64,000 nucleotides of DNA from Gammaproteobacteria bacterium (GTDB lineage: Bacteria; Pseudomonadota; Gammaproteobacteria; UBA4575): positions 186,001 through 250,000 of the forward strand of contig JAJDYY010000006.1 of the NCBI GenBank assembly GCA_022824965.1. Direction: 5' to 3'. This document shows positions 20,414-30,361 of this stretch, in pieces. Position 1 is the first letter of the stretch. Each line of letters starts with the position of its first letter. The notes below the pieces were generated by a model, which was not told the origin of the DNA, made no database searches, and worked only from the letters and a program-made list of their open reading frames with translations. Made by a program: the position numbers and the translations under genes.

Positions 20414-21817
20414 TCACACCATTTCGTGCTGGACATTTTCTTGCACATCATCCGGCAGGTAGTCAAACTCAAAGCGGACCTGTACACCTTCACCCGGTTC
20501 TCCATCCACGGTAAGTGTACCACCAATCCGGTTGGCACGGTCCTGCATGACACTGATACCAACATGCTCTCCAGCCGGGTTTTGTTTTTGAAGGTCCGTG
20601 ATCCCTATACCGTCGTCTTCAACCAGAACCGAGTAATGCCCCACACCATCTCCTCGCATGAGTACACGTACTGTACCTGCTTCGCTGTGCTTGCGAACAT
20701 TGGTGAGCGCCTCCTGGATAACACGCAATACCTGCAGTTCGATCTGCGGCGGCAGCATGGTGTCCGGCCACTCTTTTTGCAGATATACCTGTATGCCATC
20801 ACTGTCCTGCTTGAACCGTTCGATGACCTGCTCTACAGACACGGTAAGACTGCGTTCGCCAATAGGCAGCCGAAAATGCGCAATGAGTGCGCGCAATTCC
20901 GTGTGCGCCTCGTCAATGGTAGATTCTATGCGTTCGAGTTCCTGCCAGGTTGCCGCTTCATCTCCCTGGTGGATCGTCTCATCCAGCACCCGCACCTGGT
21001 AACGGATACTTGCCAGGGTCTGTGCAAGCGAATCGTGCAACTCATTGGCAATATTGGTTCTTTCACGCATGATCGACAGGGCCTTGGCCTCCTCATCAAG
21101 ACGGGCTTTTTCCACAGCGATGCCGAGGTGGCGCCCCATGCTCGTAAACAGCTCCTTGTACTCGCTGTCATTCTTGAATTTGTCCTCTTCAATATACAAG
21201 TTATACACGCCAAGAACCTTGCCGCGGTACTGCAGCGGAATGATCAGCACTGAAAGTCTTTCGCCTTCAAAAAGAGCTTTGCTGATCTGCCCTGGACAGG
21301 GCACCACCCGAATAGGAACCGTTCGTTGCTGATCCGACTCGCGCATATTCTCGGGCAAGAACGGAGGCTCATCCCCGAGGGCTGACTCAATACCAGTCCC
21401 TGCGATCAGCGAAAAGGAATTTTTTTTCGTTTCAAGAAAAACTACTGCGCCGCGTGCATCCACCAGTTCCTTCATGGTGTGCAGAAAATGAGTAAGCAGT
21501 TCATGCACGTTGCGTGACATGTTGATGCTGGTGACAACGTCATACAGTGTTTCCTGCGACTTGTTCTTGCGCGCAATGTGTTCTGTGTGCTGCTGCAGCT
21601 GTATCTCTGCATCCCTGGACAACGACTCCAGCATCTCACCCACAAAGTTGATATCCTGGCTCAGTTCTGACAAGTCCGACACCAAGGAAACGGGGATGCG
21701 TGCGGCAAGTTCGCCTGCACGAATCTTTTGCGTCCACAGGTGCAAAGTGGTCAGGAACTCCGCCAACTTGGCATCCGAACCCACTTTAGGCTCCGCGACC
21801 CCGAAAGAGGAGTCCAT
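20414..21817 (-). CDS. NarX/NreB-type sensor histidine kinase, GAF domain, apparently soluble
   Basis: ERTNIANELHDSLAQTLASIRYQVR H-box, VEDDGIG ATPase motif; no evident TM segment. Confidence 0.92.
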   Translation of the reverse strand: MDSSFGVAEPKVGSDAKLAEFLTTLHLWTQKIRAGELAARIPVSLVSDLSELSQDINFVGEMLESLSRDAEIQLQQHTEHIARKNKSQETLYDVVTSINMSRNVHELLTHFLHTMKELVDARGAVVFLETKKNSFSLIAGTGIESALGDEPPFLPENMRESDQQRTVPIRVVPCPGQISKALFEGERLSVLIIPLQYRGKVLGVYNLYIEEDKFKNDSEYKELFTSMGRHLGIAVEKARLDEEAKALSIMRERTNIANELHDSLAQTLASIRYQVRVLDETIHQGDEAATWQELERIESTIDEAHTELRALIAHFRLPIGERSLTVSVEQVIERFKQDSDGIQVYLQKEWPDTMLPPQIELQVLRVIQEALTNVRKHSEAGTVRVLMRGDGVGHYSVLVEDDGIGITDLQKQNPAGEHVGISVMQDRANRIGGTLTVDGEPGEGVQVRFEFDYLPDDVQENVQHEMV

Positions 21818-22065
21818 GAAATTGTGTCGTGTGTGCCATTGCTGAGTACTACTTTACCAGTATTGGGACTACATGCTGAACAGCAGCACTCGCGCAATCA
21901 GCACCTGTATTTTCCGACTTTAACGAAGAGGATTCATAATCCTGTCCTGGGATGACAAAAATATATCCAGCCGGCGGAGAGGATCAGTCAGGTTTGGAAG
22001 AGGACATGCAGCCCAGAAGCTCTGTCGATTTGTGAAGCAGGTCGACCTGGCAGGATTCAGAATTC

Positions 22066-22392
22066 CTACTCCTCTTTGGGCGGCGAGTAGTTCGGATCAT
22101 TGGGGTTTAGAAACACGAAGTGGAACTGTCTGGGCTCCAGCTCAACGAAGTCGATCGTTGTACCATCCAGCAGATCCAGGCTGGACTCGGCCACCACCAG
22201 TTCAATGCCGTTCGACTCAAAACGATGATCCTTTTCACTGCCACTGCCGACATCATCAAACCCCAGGCCATAATGGAGGGAGTCATCCGCATTGCGGGTG
22301 GCCGCGATACGTAACGGGGTATTGTCCATTTTTGCCTCAAACGCGGATTTCCTGACCTGGTCAGCAGCGGCTTTCGTCATTTTTATGGGCAT
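22066..22392 (-). CDS. dsrR: DsrR, IscA/HesB-fold protein lacking cysteines
   Basis: A-type carrier fold (MTKAAADQVRKSAFE...LRIAATRN...GFDD) with no Cys; adjacent to dsrN. Confidence 0.88.
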   Translation of the reverse strand: MPIKMTKAAADQVRKSAFEAKMDNTPLRIAATRNADDSLHYGLGFDDVGSGSEKDHRFESNGIELVVAESSLDLLDGTTIDFVELEPRQFHFVFLNPNDPNYSPPKEE

Positions 22393-22450
22393 AGAATGGA
22401 TCCGGAAACCAGTTTGATCTTGACCAAGGAGAGCTGATTGTAGCCCATCC

Positions 22451-23815
22451 TCATGTACGGGATTTTATAAAGTTGAGAAAGTCTGGAATCCATGGATTCC
22501 TTTCCGTGTTTCTTTGGTGGGTGTAGCAGGCCAGCAGGTTCTTGTAGCGAATGCCATCGTTCTTCCCATCGATTCCGAAACCGCGTTTCACCTCAAAAGA
22601 GTAGTCATAGTCCTCCGCCAGGTTCGTGAGTGTGGAGTAATGGAACTCATGGCCTGGCAGGGACTGTCTGGATGGGCCGGACCACAGGTGCCGGGGGTTT
22701 TTCTGCAACGTCGTATAGCCGCGTCCTGCAGGCTTTTCATGCATCTCGCAATCCGCATCGATCACACCCGCCATTGCACATTTTTCTGAGTCAACACGGA
22801 TCGAATTGCAAAGGTACATCAACCCGCCACATTCGGCATAAGCGGGCATGCCATTCTCGATGGCCTCCCGAACCGCCCGCAACATATGGGCATTGGCTGA
22901 AAGTCGGTGCATGTTCTTTTCCGGAAAGCCTCCGCCGATGAACAGTGCATCGGCTTCCGGCAGGCGGCTGTCACGCAATGTGTCGAAGGGCAGCAATTTC
23001 ACCCCCAGTCGGGAAAAGGTGTCCAGATCGTCCGCGTAATAAAAGCCAAAGGCCTCATCCCTGGCAAAGGCAATCCTCAGCCCGTAATGCTGAGTGTGCC
23101 CGGGCGGTTCGTCTGCCGCTGATTCGGGCGCCAGTGCGGAATCTGCAATGGCTGCGACATGATCGAGGTTCACCTGCTCTTCGACCGCCCTGGATATACC
23201 CGCCATGTGCTCGTCGGCCAACGGATCCTCGTTGCTCGGCATCAAGCCCAGATAACGTTCCACCAACTCGAGTTTCCGATTGCGCTGCACGATGCCCAGA
23301 ACGGGTACATCCGTGTAACGCTCAATCGCGGCCGTCAACTTGGCTGCATGCCGGTCCCCGCCCACCAGATTCAGGATGACACCTGCGATTTTTACGGCCG
23401 GATCAAATTGCTGGTACCCCAAGATCAGTGGAGCCACTCCCCGAATCGTGCCGCGGGTATCGAGCGTCAGTATCACCGGCACTTTGAGCAGTTTTGCCAA
23501 AGCGGCACTGTTGTCGCGACCATCTTCACTCAAGCCATCATAGAGGCCCTTGTTGCCTTCAATGATGCACATCGCGGCATCCCGTGTCCGTTTCTCGAAC
23601 AGGGAGACGATCTCGCCCTTGGTCTGCGTCCAGAAGTCAAGGTTGTAGCAGTTGCGCTTTGATGCCCTGGACAACCACATGGTGTCAATGTAGTCCGGAC
23701 CCTTCTTGAAGGTTTGCACTCGCATGCCGCGGTGACTCAGGGCCGCGCTGATCCCAATACTCAGTATGGTTTTGCCCGAGGACTTGTGGGCGGCTGAAAT
23801 CAGGACAGATGCCAT
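22451..23815 (-). CDS. dsrN: DsrN, cobyrinate a,c-diamide synthase-like siroheme amidase
   Basis: SSGKTILSIGISAAL P-loop, glutamine amidotransferase region AYAECGGLMYL; dsr operon position. Confidence 0.92.
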   Translation of the reverse strand: MASVLISAAHKSSGKTILSIGISAALSHRGMRVQTFKKGPDYIDTMWLSRASKRNCYNLDFWTQTKGEIVSLFEKRTRDAAMCIIEGNKGLYDGLSEDGRDNSAALAKLLKVPVILTLDTRGTIRGVAPLILGYQQFDPAVKIAGVILNLVGGDRHAAKLTAAIERYTDVPVLGIVQRNRKLELVERYLGLMPSNEDPLADEHMAGISRAVEEQVNLDHVAAIADSALAPESAADEPPGHTQHYGLRIAFARDEAFGFYYADDLDTFSRLGVKLLPFDTLRDSRLPEADALFIGGGFPEKNMHRLSANAHMLRAVREAIENGMPAYAECGGLMYLCNSIRVDSEKCAMAGVIDADCEMHEKPAGRGYTTLQKNPRHLWSGPSRQSLPGHEFHYSTLTNLAEDYDYSFEVKRGFGIDGKNDGIRYKNLLACYTHQRNTERNPWIPDFLNFIKSRT

Positions 23816-23856
23816 GACGCTATGCTGGACCCTTCACAAAAGCGGCCCGAATTCCG

Positions 23857-25068
23857 CTACGAGGTAACGGGGTCCAGTCTGAGAGCCTTGTCTGACAGAC
23901 TTTCAGGCAAAAATTCAAGTATGGCAATTCCCACGGTAACGATGATCAGTGCCACACAGACCCCTCCCACGCCCAGCAAAATCTCAAAAATGCTGGGTGC
24001 ATACTGGCCGACAACCCCATCAAAAAAACTGCTGCTTTCCTCCATGCCGGGGAAAAGCACCAGGGGATAGGCCTGTCCGCCAATGATGATCACATACAGT
24101 TGGGCCAGGCCCCCTGCGATCACCAGAAGCGCTGCCAGTGAAATCATGTGTCTCGACTGATTGAGTGGCTTGACAAAGATCAGTGCGAGCGGCACCACAC
24201 TGCCTATGAAGATCTGTGCCACCCAGAACAGGAAGGTGTAGATCCCACCGTCGACCAGAATGAACCGCTCGACACCATGATGTTCGGTCGCATACAGATT
24301 GGTCAGGTGGTACACCAGGACAAAATAGAACACAGCGGCAATAAAGATGCCCAGCAGAACCCTGAGCTTGTCCATGATGGCATCGCCAAGCTGGCGTCGA
24401 GTCCAGGCATAGCTTGCCTGCAATACCAGAATGAAGACAGCCAGGCCAAACGAAAATGACATGATGATGAACAAGGGTGCCATGATGGCCGCATCGTATG
24501 CCTGGCGCGCAACCAGGAATCCGAAGATCGATCCGGTACCGGTGGTGAGGATCAACCGCCAGATGAATGCGGCAAATCCGGCCGACCTGGTGAAGCGATT
24601 CATTTTTCTTTCCATCATCATCCAGAGGTACACGGCGGTAATGAAAATGAATCCGACATACAAAAATATGTTCCAGGCAAAGATGGATTTGAAGTTATAC
24701 ACCGTCATGGCAACGATCAGGCGATCGGGCCGGCCGAGATCCAGGACCAGTATGATCAGACCGCCTACAAGCAGTGCAATGGCAAGAAGCGCGGACAACC
24801 TCGCAAGCGGCTTATAGTCTATTTTCCCGAATACGGAGGAGATCGACGCCACATTGAGGGCGCCGGAAGCTGCCACGATCAGAAAGACCGCTACGACATG
24901 CGGGAATCCCCACACAATCTGGTTGTTCATGCCGGTGATGTGATGGCCCTCCACATCCATATGGTGTGCGGCGAGGTAACCAACCAGTGCACCGAAAGCC
25001 AGCAAGCCCAACAGGACCCAGTATTGGGCAGACCGGGCATCAATGGTGCTGAAACGAACAGTCTCCAT
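23857..25068 (-). CDS. dsrP: DsrP, NrfD/PsrC-family membrane subunit
   Basis: Multiple TM segments, DLGRPDR motif; position after dsrO. Confidence 0.92.
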   Translation of the reverse strand: METVRFSTIDARSAQYWVLLGLLAFGALVGYLAAHHMDVEGHHITGMNNQIVWGFPHVVAVFLIVAASGALNVASISSVFGKIDYKPLARLSALLAIALLVGGLIILVLDLGRPDRLIVAMTVYNFKSIFAWNIFLYVGFIFITAVYLWMMMERKMNRFTRSAGFAAFIWRLILTTGTGSIFGFLVARQAYDAAIMAPLFIIMSFSFGLAVFILVLQASYAWTRRQLGDAIMDKLRVLLGIFIAAVFYFVLVYHLTNLYATEHHGVERFILVDGGIYTFLFWVAQIFIGSVVPLALIFVKPLNQSRHMISLAALLVIAGGLAQLYVIIIGGQAYPLVLFPGMEESSSFFDGVVGQYAPSIFEILLGVGGVCVALIIVTVGIAILEFLPESLSDKALRLDPVTS

Positions 25069-25111
25069 GCGCGCTGCCTTAGTCGGTTGGGTGGATCACT
25101 TGCCGGCCCAT

Positions 25112-25888
25112 TCAAATACCCTGGTACCGGACTCCGGTATTGAGCCCCAGGTCCGCACGAATCTGCGTGCCGCCAAATTGCTCCAGCCGTTTTGAAATCT
25201 CACTCTCGGGATCGTTCAAATCACCAAACAAAAGCGCCTGGTGCCCTTCTTTGGCACAAGCCTCGGCACATGCCGTGTTGTTGTCGCCTCGGTCCACCTT
25301 GTGTACACACAATGTACAGCTTTCCACACATCCCTTGCCCCTGGGCGAGTGCGGCAGCTGGTCCTGGAGCGGCTCGTGGATAAACGAGCGTGCCTTGTAG
25401 GGGCACGCCATCATGCAATACCGGCATCCAATGCAGGTGTGCTTGTTGACCAATACGATTCCGTCCACGCGGCGGAATGAGGCACCGGTCGGGCATACGT
25501 CAACACATGGAGGGTGCTCACAATGCTGGCACATCATGGGCATGGATGTGACGTGGCCAGTTTGCCTGTCCTTTACGTTCAGTTTACGAATCCACTGGGC
25601 GTCGGTTGCAGGACGGCCAAGGCTCCACAGACCATTTTCCTCGTTACAGGCACTCACGCATGCATCGCAATCTTCCTGGCAGTTGTTGGTATTGACCAGC
25701 ATGCCCCAGCGCTGCTGGCTGCTGACGGCCTGGTCATCTGGCTTGGCCTCCGCCGCACAATACAGAAAAACACCCGGCGCAAGGGTCAGGCCCGCCAGTG
25801 CCGCTATCCCCTGCGTAAAATTGCGCCGCTCGACACTGATGTCCTCAGTGATGTCCAGTGTGTAGCGCATGACAGGCTCGGTACTCAT
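25112..25888 (-). CDS. dsrO: DsrO, periplasmic ferredoxin-like subunit with Tat signal
   Basis: ERRNFTQGIAALAGLTLAPGVFL signal and multiple 4Fe-4S motifs; start placed at MSTEPV. Confidence 0.93.
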   Translation of the reverse strand: MSTEPVMRYTLDITEDISVERRNFTQGIAALAGLTLAPGVFLYCAAEAKPDDQAVSSQQRWGMLVNTNNCQEDCDACVSACNEENGLWSLGRPATDAQWIRKLNVKDRQTGHVTSMPMMCQHCEHPPCVDVCPTGASFRRVDGIVLVNKHTCIGCRYCMMACPYKARSFIHEPLQDQLPHSPRGKGCVESCTLCVHKVDRGDNNTACAEACAKEGHQALLFGDLNDPESEISKRLEQFGGTQIRADLGLNTGVRYQGI

Positions 25889-25892
25889 GTCG

Positions 25893-26381
25893 TCACCTGT
25901 CGAAGGTGATCGTGCTGAACTGCAAGGTTTCATGCAGTTCCGGCACGGATTGCTGAGCCTTCACATCCGGCTCCTGTGCTTTTCGTATTGCTTCTTCCGG
26001 GCGATCGGCATGACACTGAAAACAGTCGATGTTCACCGCCGTAAATAGATGGCAGCTTGCACAAAAGTGTGTGTCCTGTGAGTAGCGTGCATATTCACCC
26101 TGTGCATTCGGCGTGATGTGGCAATCGATACAGCCGATCAGGCTGTACTGTTTCGTACGAATGCCTTCGACGACCGTCCTGTCCCTGTGGTCGAGGATAT
26201 AGTCGAAATGCTGCCTGCGCATGACCTCTACCGGCTCCACACACAGGGTGTCCTCACTGTAGACCCCCTTGGGTGGCGGGATATCTTCCGGGCCGCCCGA
26301 CACCGCCCCGGACAAGAGCACGCTGCATGCCATGATGCCAGCAAGACTCAAGAACCAGCGATGAACAGTGTGCCTGATCAA
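25893..26381 (-). CDS. dsrJ: DsrJ, triheme cytochrome c
   Basis: Three CXXCH motifs (CIDCH, CASCH, CFQCH), signal peptide, conserved DTLCVEP Cys. Confidence 0.94.
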   Translation of the reverse strand: MIRHTVHRWFLSLAGIMACSVLLSGAVSGGPEDIPPPKGVYSEDTLCVEPVEVMRRQHFDYILDHRDRTVVEGIRTKQYSLIGCIDCHITPNAQGEYARYSQDTHFCASCHLFTAVNIDCFQCHADRPEEAIRKAQEPDVKAQQSVPELHETLQFSTITFDR

Positions 26382-26423
26382 GGTGCTTCACTTCGGTCCG
26401 GTCATGACGGATCTTCAGATCAC

Positions 26424-27977
26424 TCAGGCCGCCTCGGCCTGCTCCTGTCCTTCCCCAGGCGAGTTTTCGTCAGATTCTTCCTTCCCTTCGGGCTGCAGCA
26501 CAATGGCGTTGCTGACGAGTTGGTGCAGGCTGACGATTTGATCCATCTCGAAATCATAGTATGGGAACACTTTGGAAAACTGGCTTTTGCAAATCGCACA
26601 CATCGCCGCCATGTGCGTCACGCCATAGTCGTCCACAACATTTTTAAGGGCCTCCATGCGCGGCAGTGCACCCTTGACGCGCAACTCGATCAGATCATCT
26701 GTCAGCAGACCGCCGCCGCCGCCACAACAGTAGGTACCTTCCTTGATGGAGTAACTCGGCATGTCCACGTAGTGGTTACAGACCGTCCTGAGAATTTCTC
26801 TTGGGATCTCAAACTGGCCACCCGGCCTGTCCCCCATCCGCGATGCGCGGGCGACATTGCAGGAGTCGTGGTAGGTAATCACCATGTCATCGTTTTTTGA
26901 TGGATCCAGAGTCAGTCTTCCCTCCTGAATCAGACCGTGGGTCACTTCACAAATATGCTGCGGCACCGGATAGCTGGGGTCCAGAAAATCAAACGGCCCG
27001 GCCAGAGTGTTCAGGAACGAATAGGCGACCCTCCAGGCATGCCCGCATTCGCCGAACACGATCCGCTTGACACCGAGATCAAGTGCTGCCTCGCGTATAC
27101 GCAGGGCAAGTTTTCGCATGTTTTCATAGCTGCCAATGAACATGCCGAAGTTTGCGGCCTCACTGGCATAGGAGCTCAGCGTCCAGGAAATGCCTGCCTG
27201 ATGAAACACTTTTGCGTAGCCGATCAACCCGTCGATATGGGGCTCAGCAAAAAAATCGGCGGACGGTGTAACTACCAGCACATCCGCACCTTTGACATCG
27301 AGGGGAAACCGCACCTGGACTCCGGTTTCCTCTTCAACATCTTCTTCCAGTCCTTCCAGGGTGTCCGCCAGCGCAGGCTCCGGCAAGCCCAGATTGTTGC
27401 CGATCACATGCACCTTGCCGATAATCTCATTGCAGTATTTCTGACCCTTGCCAACGGCATCCATAATCTCGCGCGCAGCCATGGAGATTTCTGCAGTATC
27501 GATTCCATAGGGGCAATACACCGAACACCGCCTGCACTGGGAACACTGATGGAAGTAGCTGTACCAGTCATCCAGCACTTCTTCGGTCAGGTCTTCCGCA
27601 CCGACAAGCTTCGGGAAAAGTTTGCCGGGAAGCGTGTAGTAACGCCGGTACACTTTTCTGAACAGGTCCTGGCGTGCAACAGGCATGTTTTTCGGGTCAG
27701 TCGTACCCAGGTAGTAGTGGCACTTGTCCGTGCAGGCACCGCACTTCACGCAGGAATCCAGGAACACCTGCAGCGAACGGTACTTGCCTGTGAGTTCACC
27801 CATCTTTTCGATCGCAACTTCTTTCCAGTTATCGACCAACTCGCCCGGGTAGCCGAGTTTTTCCTGAAAGTCAGGCTTGGCAACAAACGGCTTGCTGTGT
27901 GCCATGACGCCTTCCTGCAAGTGAGGAATGATCGGGTACTCCCGGATTTTTGGGGTTTCAAATTCTGCAGCTGCCAT
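26424..27977 (-). CDS. dsrK: DsrK, HdrD-like iron-sulfur protein
   Basis: 4Fe-4S motifs CVKCGACTDKCH, CSQCRRCSVYCP and CCG-type ligands (TYCCGGGGG). Confidence 0.94.
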   Translation of the reverse strand: MAAAEFETPKIREYPIIPHLQEGVMAHSKPFVAKPDFQEKLGYPGELVDNWKEVAIEKMGELTGKYRSLQVFLDSCVKCGACTDKCHYYLGTTDPKNMPVARQDLFRKVYRRYYTLPGKLFPKLVGAEDLTEEVLDDWYSYFHQCSQCRRCSVYCPYGIDTAEISMAAREIMDAVGKGQKYCNEIIGKVHVIGNNLGLPEPALADTLEGLEEDVEEETGVQVRFPLDVKGADVLVVTPSADFFAEPHIDGLIGYAKVFHQAGISWTLSSYASEAANFGMFIGSYENMRKLALRIREAALDLGVKRIVFGECGHAWRVAYSFLNTLAGPFDFLDPSYPVPQHICEVTHGLIQEGRLTLDPSKNDDMVITYHDSCNVARASRMGDRPGGQFEIPREILRTVCNHYVDMPSYSIKEGTYCCGGGGGLLTDDLIELRVKGALPRMEALKNVVDDYGVTHMAAMCAICKSQFSKVFPYYDFEMDQIVSLHQLVSNAIVLQPEGKEESDENSPGEGQEQAEAA

Positions 27978-27979
27978 AA

Positions 27980-28720
27980 CTAGCCCGTATTGGATGATTC
28001 AAGTCTGGACGCCCAATCCGCCACATGGCGGCGCTCGCGGGGATTATCCACCTGGTTTCGGGTCGGGCTGAAGAACACACCCGGGGCATGCAGGAGTTTG
28101 CTGAACGGGAAGATGATCATCAGCAGAATCACCAGGCTCAGGTGTACAATCAGGATCAGGTCATGGGGCAGCGGGGACCAGTTGAAGGCAAAAAGTCCAA
28201 GGAAAAATGCCTTCAGTGCAACGATGTCCGTGTGCTCCACAAAAGTCATCAATGCCCCGGTGACCCCGATGGCGATCAGCAGCAACAGCATCAGGTGGTC
28301 CGAGGGTGCGGATATATAGCGGACACGGTCGACAAACAGTCTTCTCGCCCACAGGCCGGCCAGACCCGCCAACATCATGAAGGCGGCATATTTTCCGAAC
28401 GGCTGTAAAAAAACCACCCAGCCCCAGACCGGGTCGGTGAAGTAACGCAAGTGCCTCAACAGGACCAGCAGCAGGCCAAAATGAAACATCCATCCAAACA
28501 GCCAGGTCCACTTGTTGGATTTGAACAGGCTTTCGAATATCGTGAGTTCCTTGATCATCCGGAACACGACACCGCTGCGCGTCGTCGGCGCAGGAGTTGT
28601 GGGTATCTTTAAAGGTGCGGGCGCTTTGGCGTACTGCCAGATTTTATGTGCAGTAAATACCAGCAATATGGCAGTTGCCACATAGAACAATACTGCAAAG
28701 ACGATCGTTACGACTGACAT
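27980..28720 (-). CDS. dsrM: DsrM, membrane cytochrome b (NarI-like)
   Basis: TM helices with paired His; directly upstream of dsrK. Confidence 0.92.
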   Translation of the reverse strand: MSVVTIVFAVLFYVATAILLVFTAHKIWQYAKAPAPLKIPTTPAPTTRSGVVFRMIKELTIFESLFKSNKWTWLFGWMFHFGLLLVLLRHLRYFTDPVWGWVVFLQPFGKYAAFMMLAGLAGLWARRLFVDRVRYISAPSDHLMLLLLIAIGVTGALMTFVEHTDIVALKAFFLGLFAFNWSPLPHDLILIVHLSLVILLMIIFPFSKLLHAPGVFFSPTRNQVDNPRERRHVADWASRLESSNTG

Positions 28721-28827
28721 CTATCAGGGTTTCTTGGCACTTCACACCCGGCATGAATAGGCCCCGATGCAGAGAAGAAAGGCAGCTTGACCTTTCGGCC
28801 ATTTCCCTTGTTAAAGTTCAGTACAGC

Positions 28828-29160
28828 CTACACGCAACCCGTCGGCTTGGGCAGACCCGCGTATTTACACGCCTGCTTCGCAGGACCGTAAGGAAACAGT
28901 TCATACAGATACTTGCTGTTACCCTTGTCCTTGCCCAGTTTCTTGCCGATTGCCTTGGTCAGCACACGCACCGCAGGAGCAATCTGGTACTCTTCGTAGT
29001 ACGAGCGCAGAAAGTTAATCACCTCCCAGTGATTTTCCCCCAGCTCGGCACCGTCCGCTTCCGCCATCGCATCCGCCAGTTCCGGTTGCCAGTCATTCAG
29101 GTTGGCCAAATAGCCTTCTTCATCAGTCTCAAAGGTCTTGCCATCTACTTCTAAAGGCAT
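28828..29160 (-). CDS. dsrC: DsrC with both C-terminal redox cysteines
   Basis: C-terminus KQACKYAGLPKPTGCV, i.e. Cys-X10-Cys-Val. Confidence 0.96.
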   Translation of the reverse strand: MPLEVDGKTFETDEEGYLANLNDWQPELADAMAEADGAELGENHWEVINFLRSYYEEYQIAPAVRVLTKAIGKKLGKDKGNSKYLYELFPYGPAKQACKYAGLPKPTGCV

Positions 29161-29198
29161 GCAATTCTCCTCGTTTTCTCGCGTTCGTTAAACATATT

Positions 29199-29507
29199 CT
29201 ACAGCCACGACTGAACGGTATCATGTTCGGTCGTCAAATCTACAAAGCCATTATAATCGACTACCTGAATCCCATCGATGACCTTGTCATTATCCAGTCC
29301 ACGGGCCTGGATATCCGGGCCCAGGACATAAATTGAAAAATCGTTCATGGCCTGAGTGACTTTGTCACTGAACCTCGTGTTACGCATGGCACCGATAACG
29401 CCATCCTCAAACAAAAGCACAGCACTTCCCGCCTTGGCAAGGCGCAGACAGGATTCCAGGGCGTTACGTTCAAACGGGGACTTGTTTACGGTGTGCAAGG
29501 TGGCCAT
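29199..29507 (-). CDS. dsrH: DsrH
   Basis: TusB/DsrH fold, Cys20 conserved; between dsrF and dsrC. Confidence 0.93.
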   Translation of the reverse strand: MATLHTVNKSPFERNALESCLRLAKAGSAVLLFEDGVIGAMRNTRFSDKVTQAMNDFSIYVLGPDIQARGLDNDKVIDGIQVVDYNGFVDLTTEHDTVQSWL

Positions 29508-29515
29508 GGTAGATA

Positions 29516-29935
29516 TCAGAAACTCAGTACCACATCCTGTTCATCGATAATTTTGACCAGGTCTTCGCGCCCGACCACGAACAGCGAATCCTTTTCTGCC
29601 CAGTCGTCGTCCTCATCCTCGTATTTCAACGCCTGAAGATCCTCGGCAGACAAGCCGCGCTCTTCCAGGGACTCCTTCTCCACATACACTTTTTTGATGT
29701 CGTAATCCCCGAGTGCCGTATAGGTCTTGGAAAAGTTTTTCATGCCGATGCCGTCAGTATCCTGACCCTTGGTAAGCTGGTATACGCCGTCGTCTGCAAA
29801 CACCAGGCTGATGTCCTGGTCAAACGCCGCCGCGATAAGTACAACCTCCAGAGATTCCAGCGCGTAGATCGTTCCGTAGGGGGCCTTACGGTTGATATAA
29901 CAAAATTTCTTGACTACGCCCTCGCCGTTTTCCAC
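29516..29935 (-). CDS. dsrF: DsrF
   Basis: TusC/DsrF-like; dsrEFH arrangement. Confidence 0.93.
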   Translation of the reverse strand: MENGEGVVKKFCYINRKAPYGTIYALESLEVVLIAAAFDQDISLVFADDGVYQLTKGQDTDGIGMKNFSKTYTALGDYDIKKVYVEKESLEERGLSAEDLQALKYEDEDDDWAEKDSLFVVGREDLVKIIDEQDVVLSF

Positions 29936-29953
29936 CAGACATCCCCCAGAAGT

Positions 29954-30346
29954 TCAATCCCCGAAAGTCACCAGGCGATCCGCCTGTATTCCGGCTTCGA
30001 TGAGTTGACCCAGACCTGAAATACGAAAGCCCGGCGCCAGGTTGTTCGCACTTTTGCCATGCCGACCCATTTCGTCTTCGTCGAGCACCCCGCGACGCTG
30101 CGCAGCGGCCACGCATACCACCAGGTCCAGGCCATGCTTTTCGGCCAGACCGGACCATTCCAGGGTGAGATTGCGGTCATCCTGGGGCGGCACACCCAAG
30201 CTTGTGCCGTTGTTCACTCCATCGTGGTAGAAAAAGACCCGAAAGATCTCATGCCCCTTGTGCAGGGCAGCTTTTACAAACTGGAGGGCCGAATCAGATG
30301 CTTGGTGCGTGTACGGTCCTTCATTGATCACAATTCCAAACTTCAC
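29954..30346 (-). CDS. dsrE: DsrE
   Basis: MKFGIVINEGPYTHQ; active-site region LVVCVAAAQRRG. Confidence 0.95.
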   Translation of the reverse strand: MKFGIVINEGPYTHQASDSALQFVKAALHKGHEIFRVFFYHDGVNNGTSLGVPPQDDRNLTLEWSGLAEKHGLDLVVCVAAAQRRGVLDEDEMGRHGKSANNLAPGFRISGLGQLIEAGIQADRLVTFGD

Positions 30347-30361
30347 ACTGCTCCCTCATGC

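Noticed and set aside
26937-27983. 348-aa plus-strand ORF opposite dsrK
   Set aside because: Antisense shadow of dsrK.
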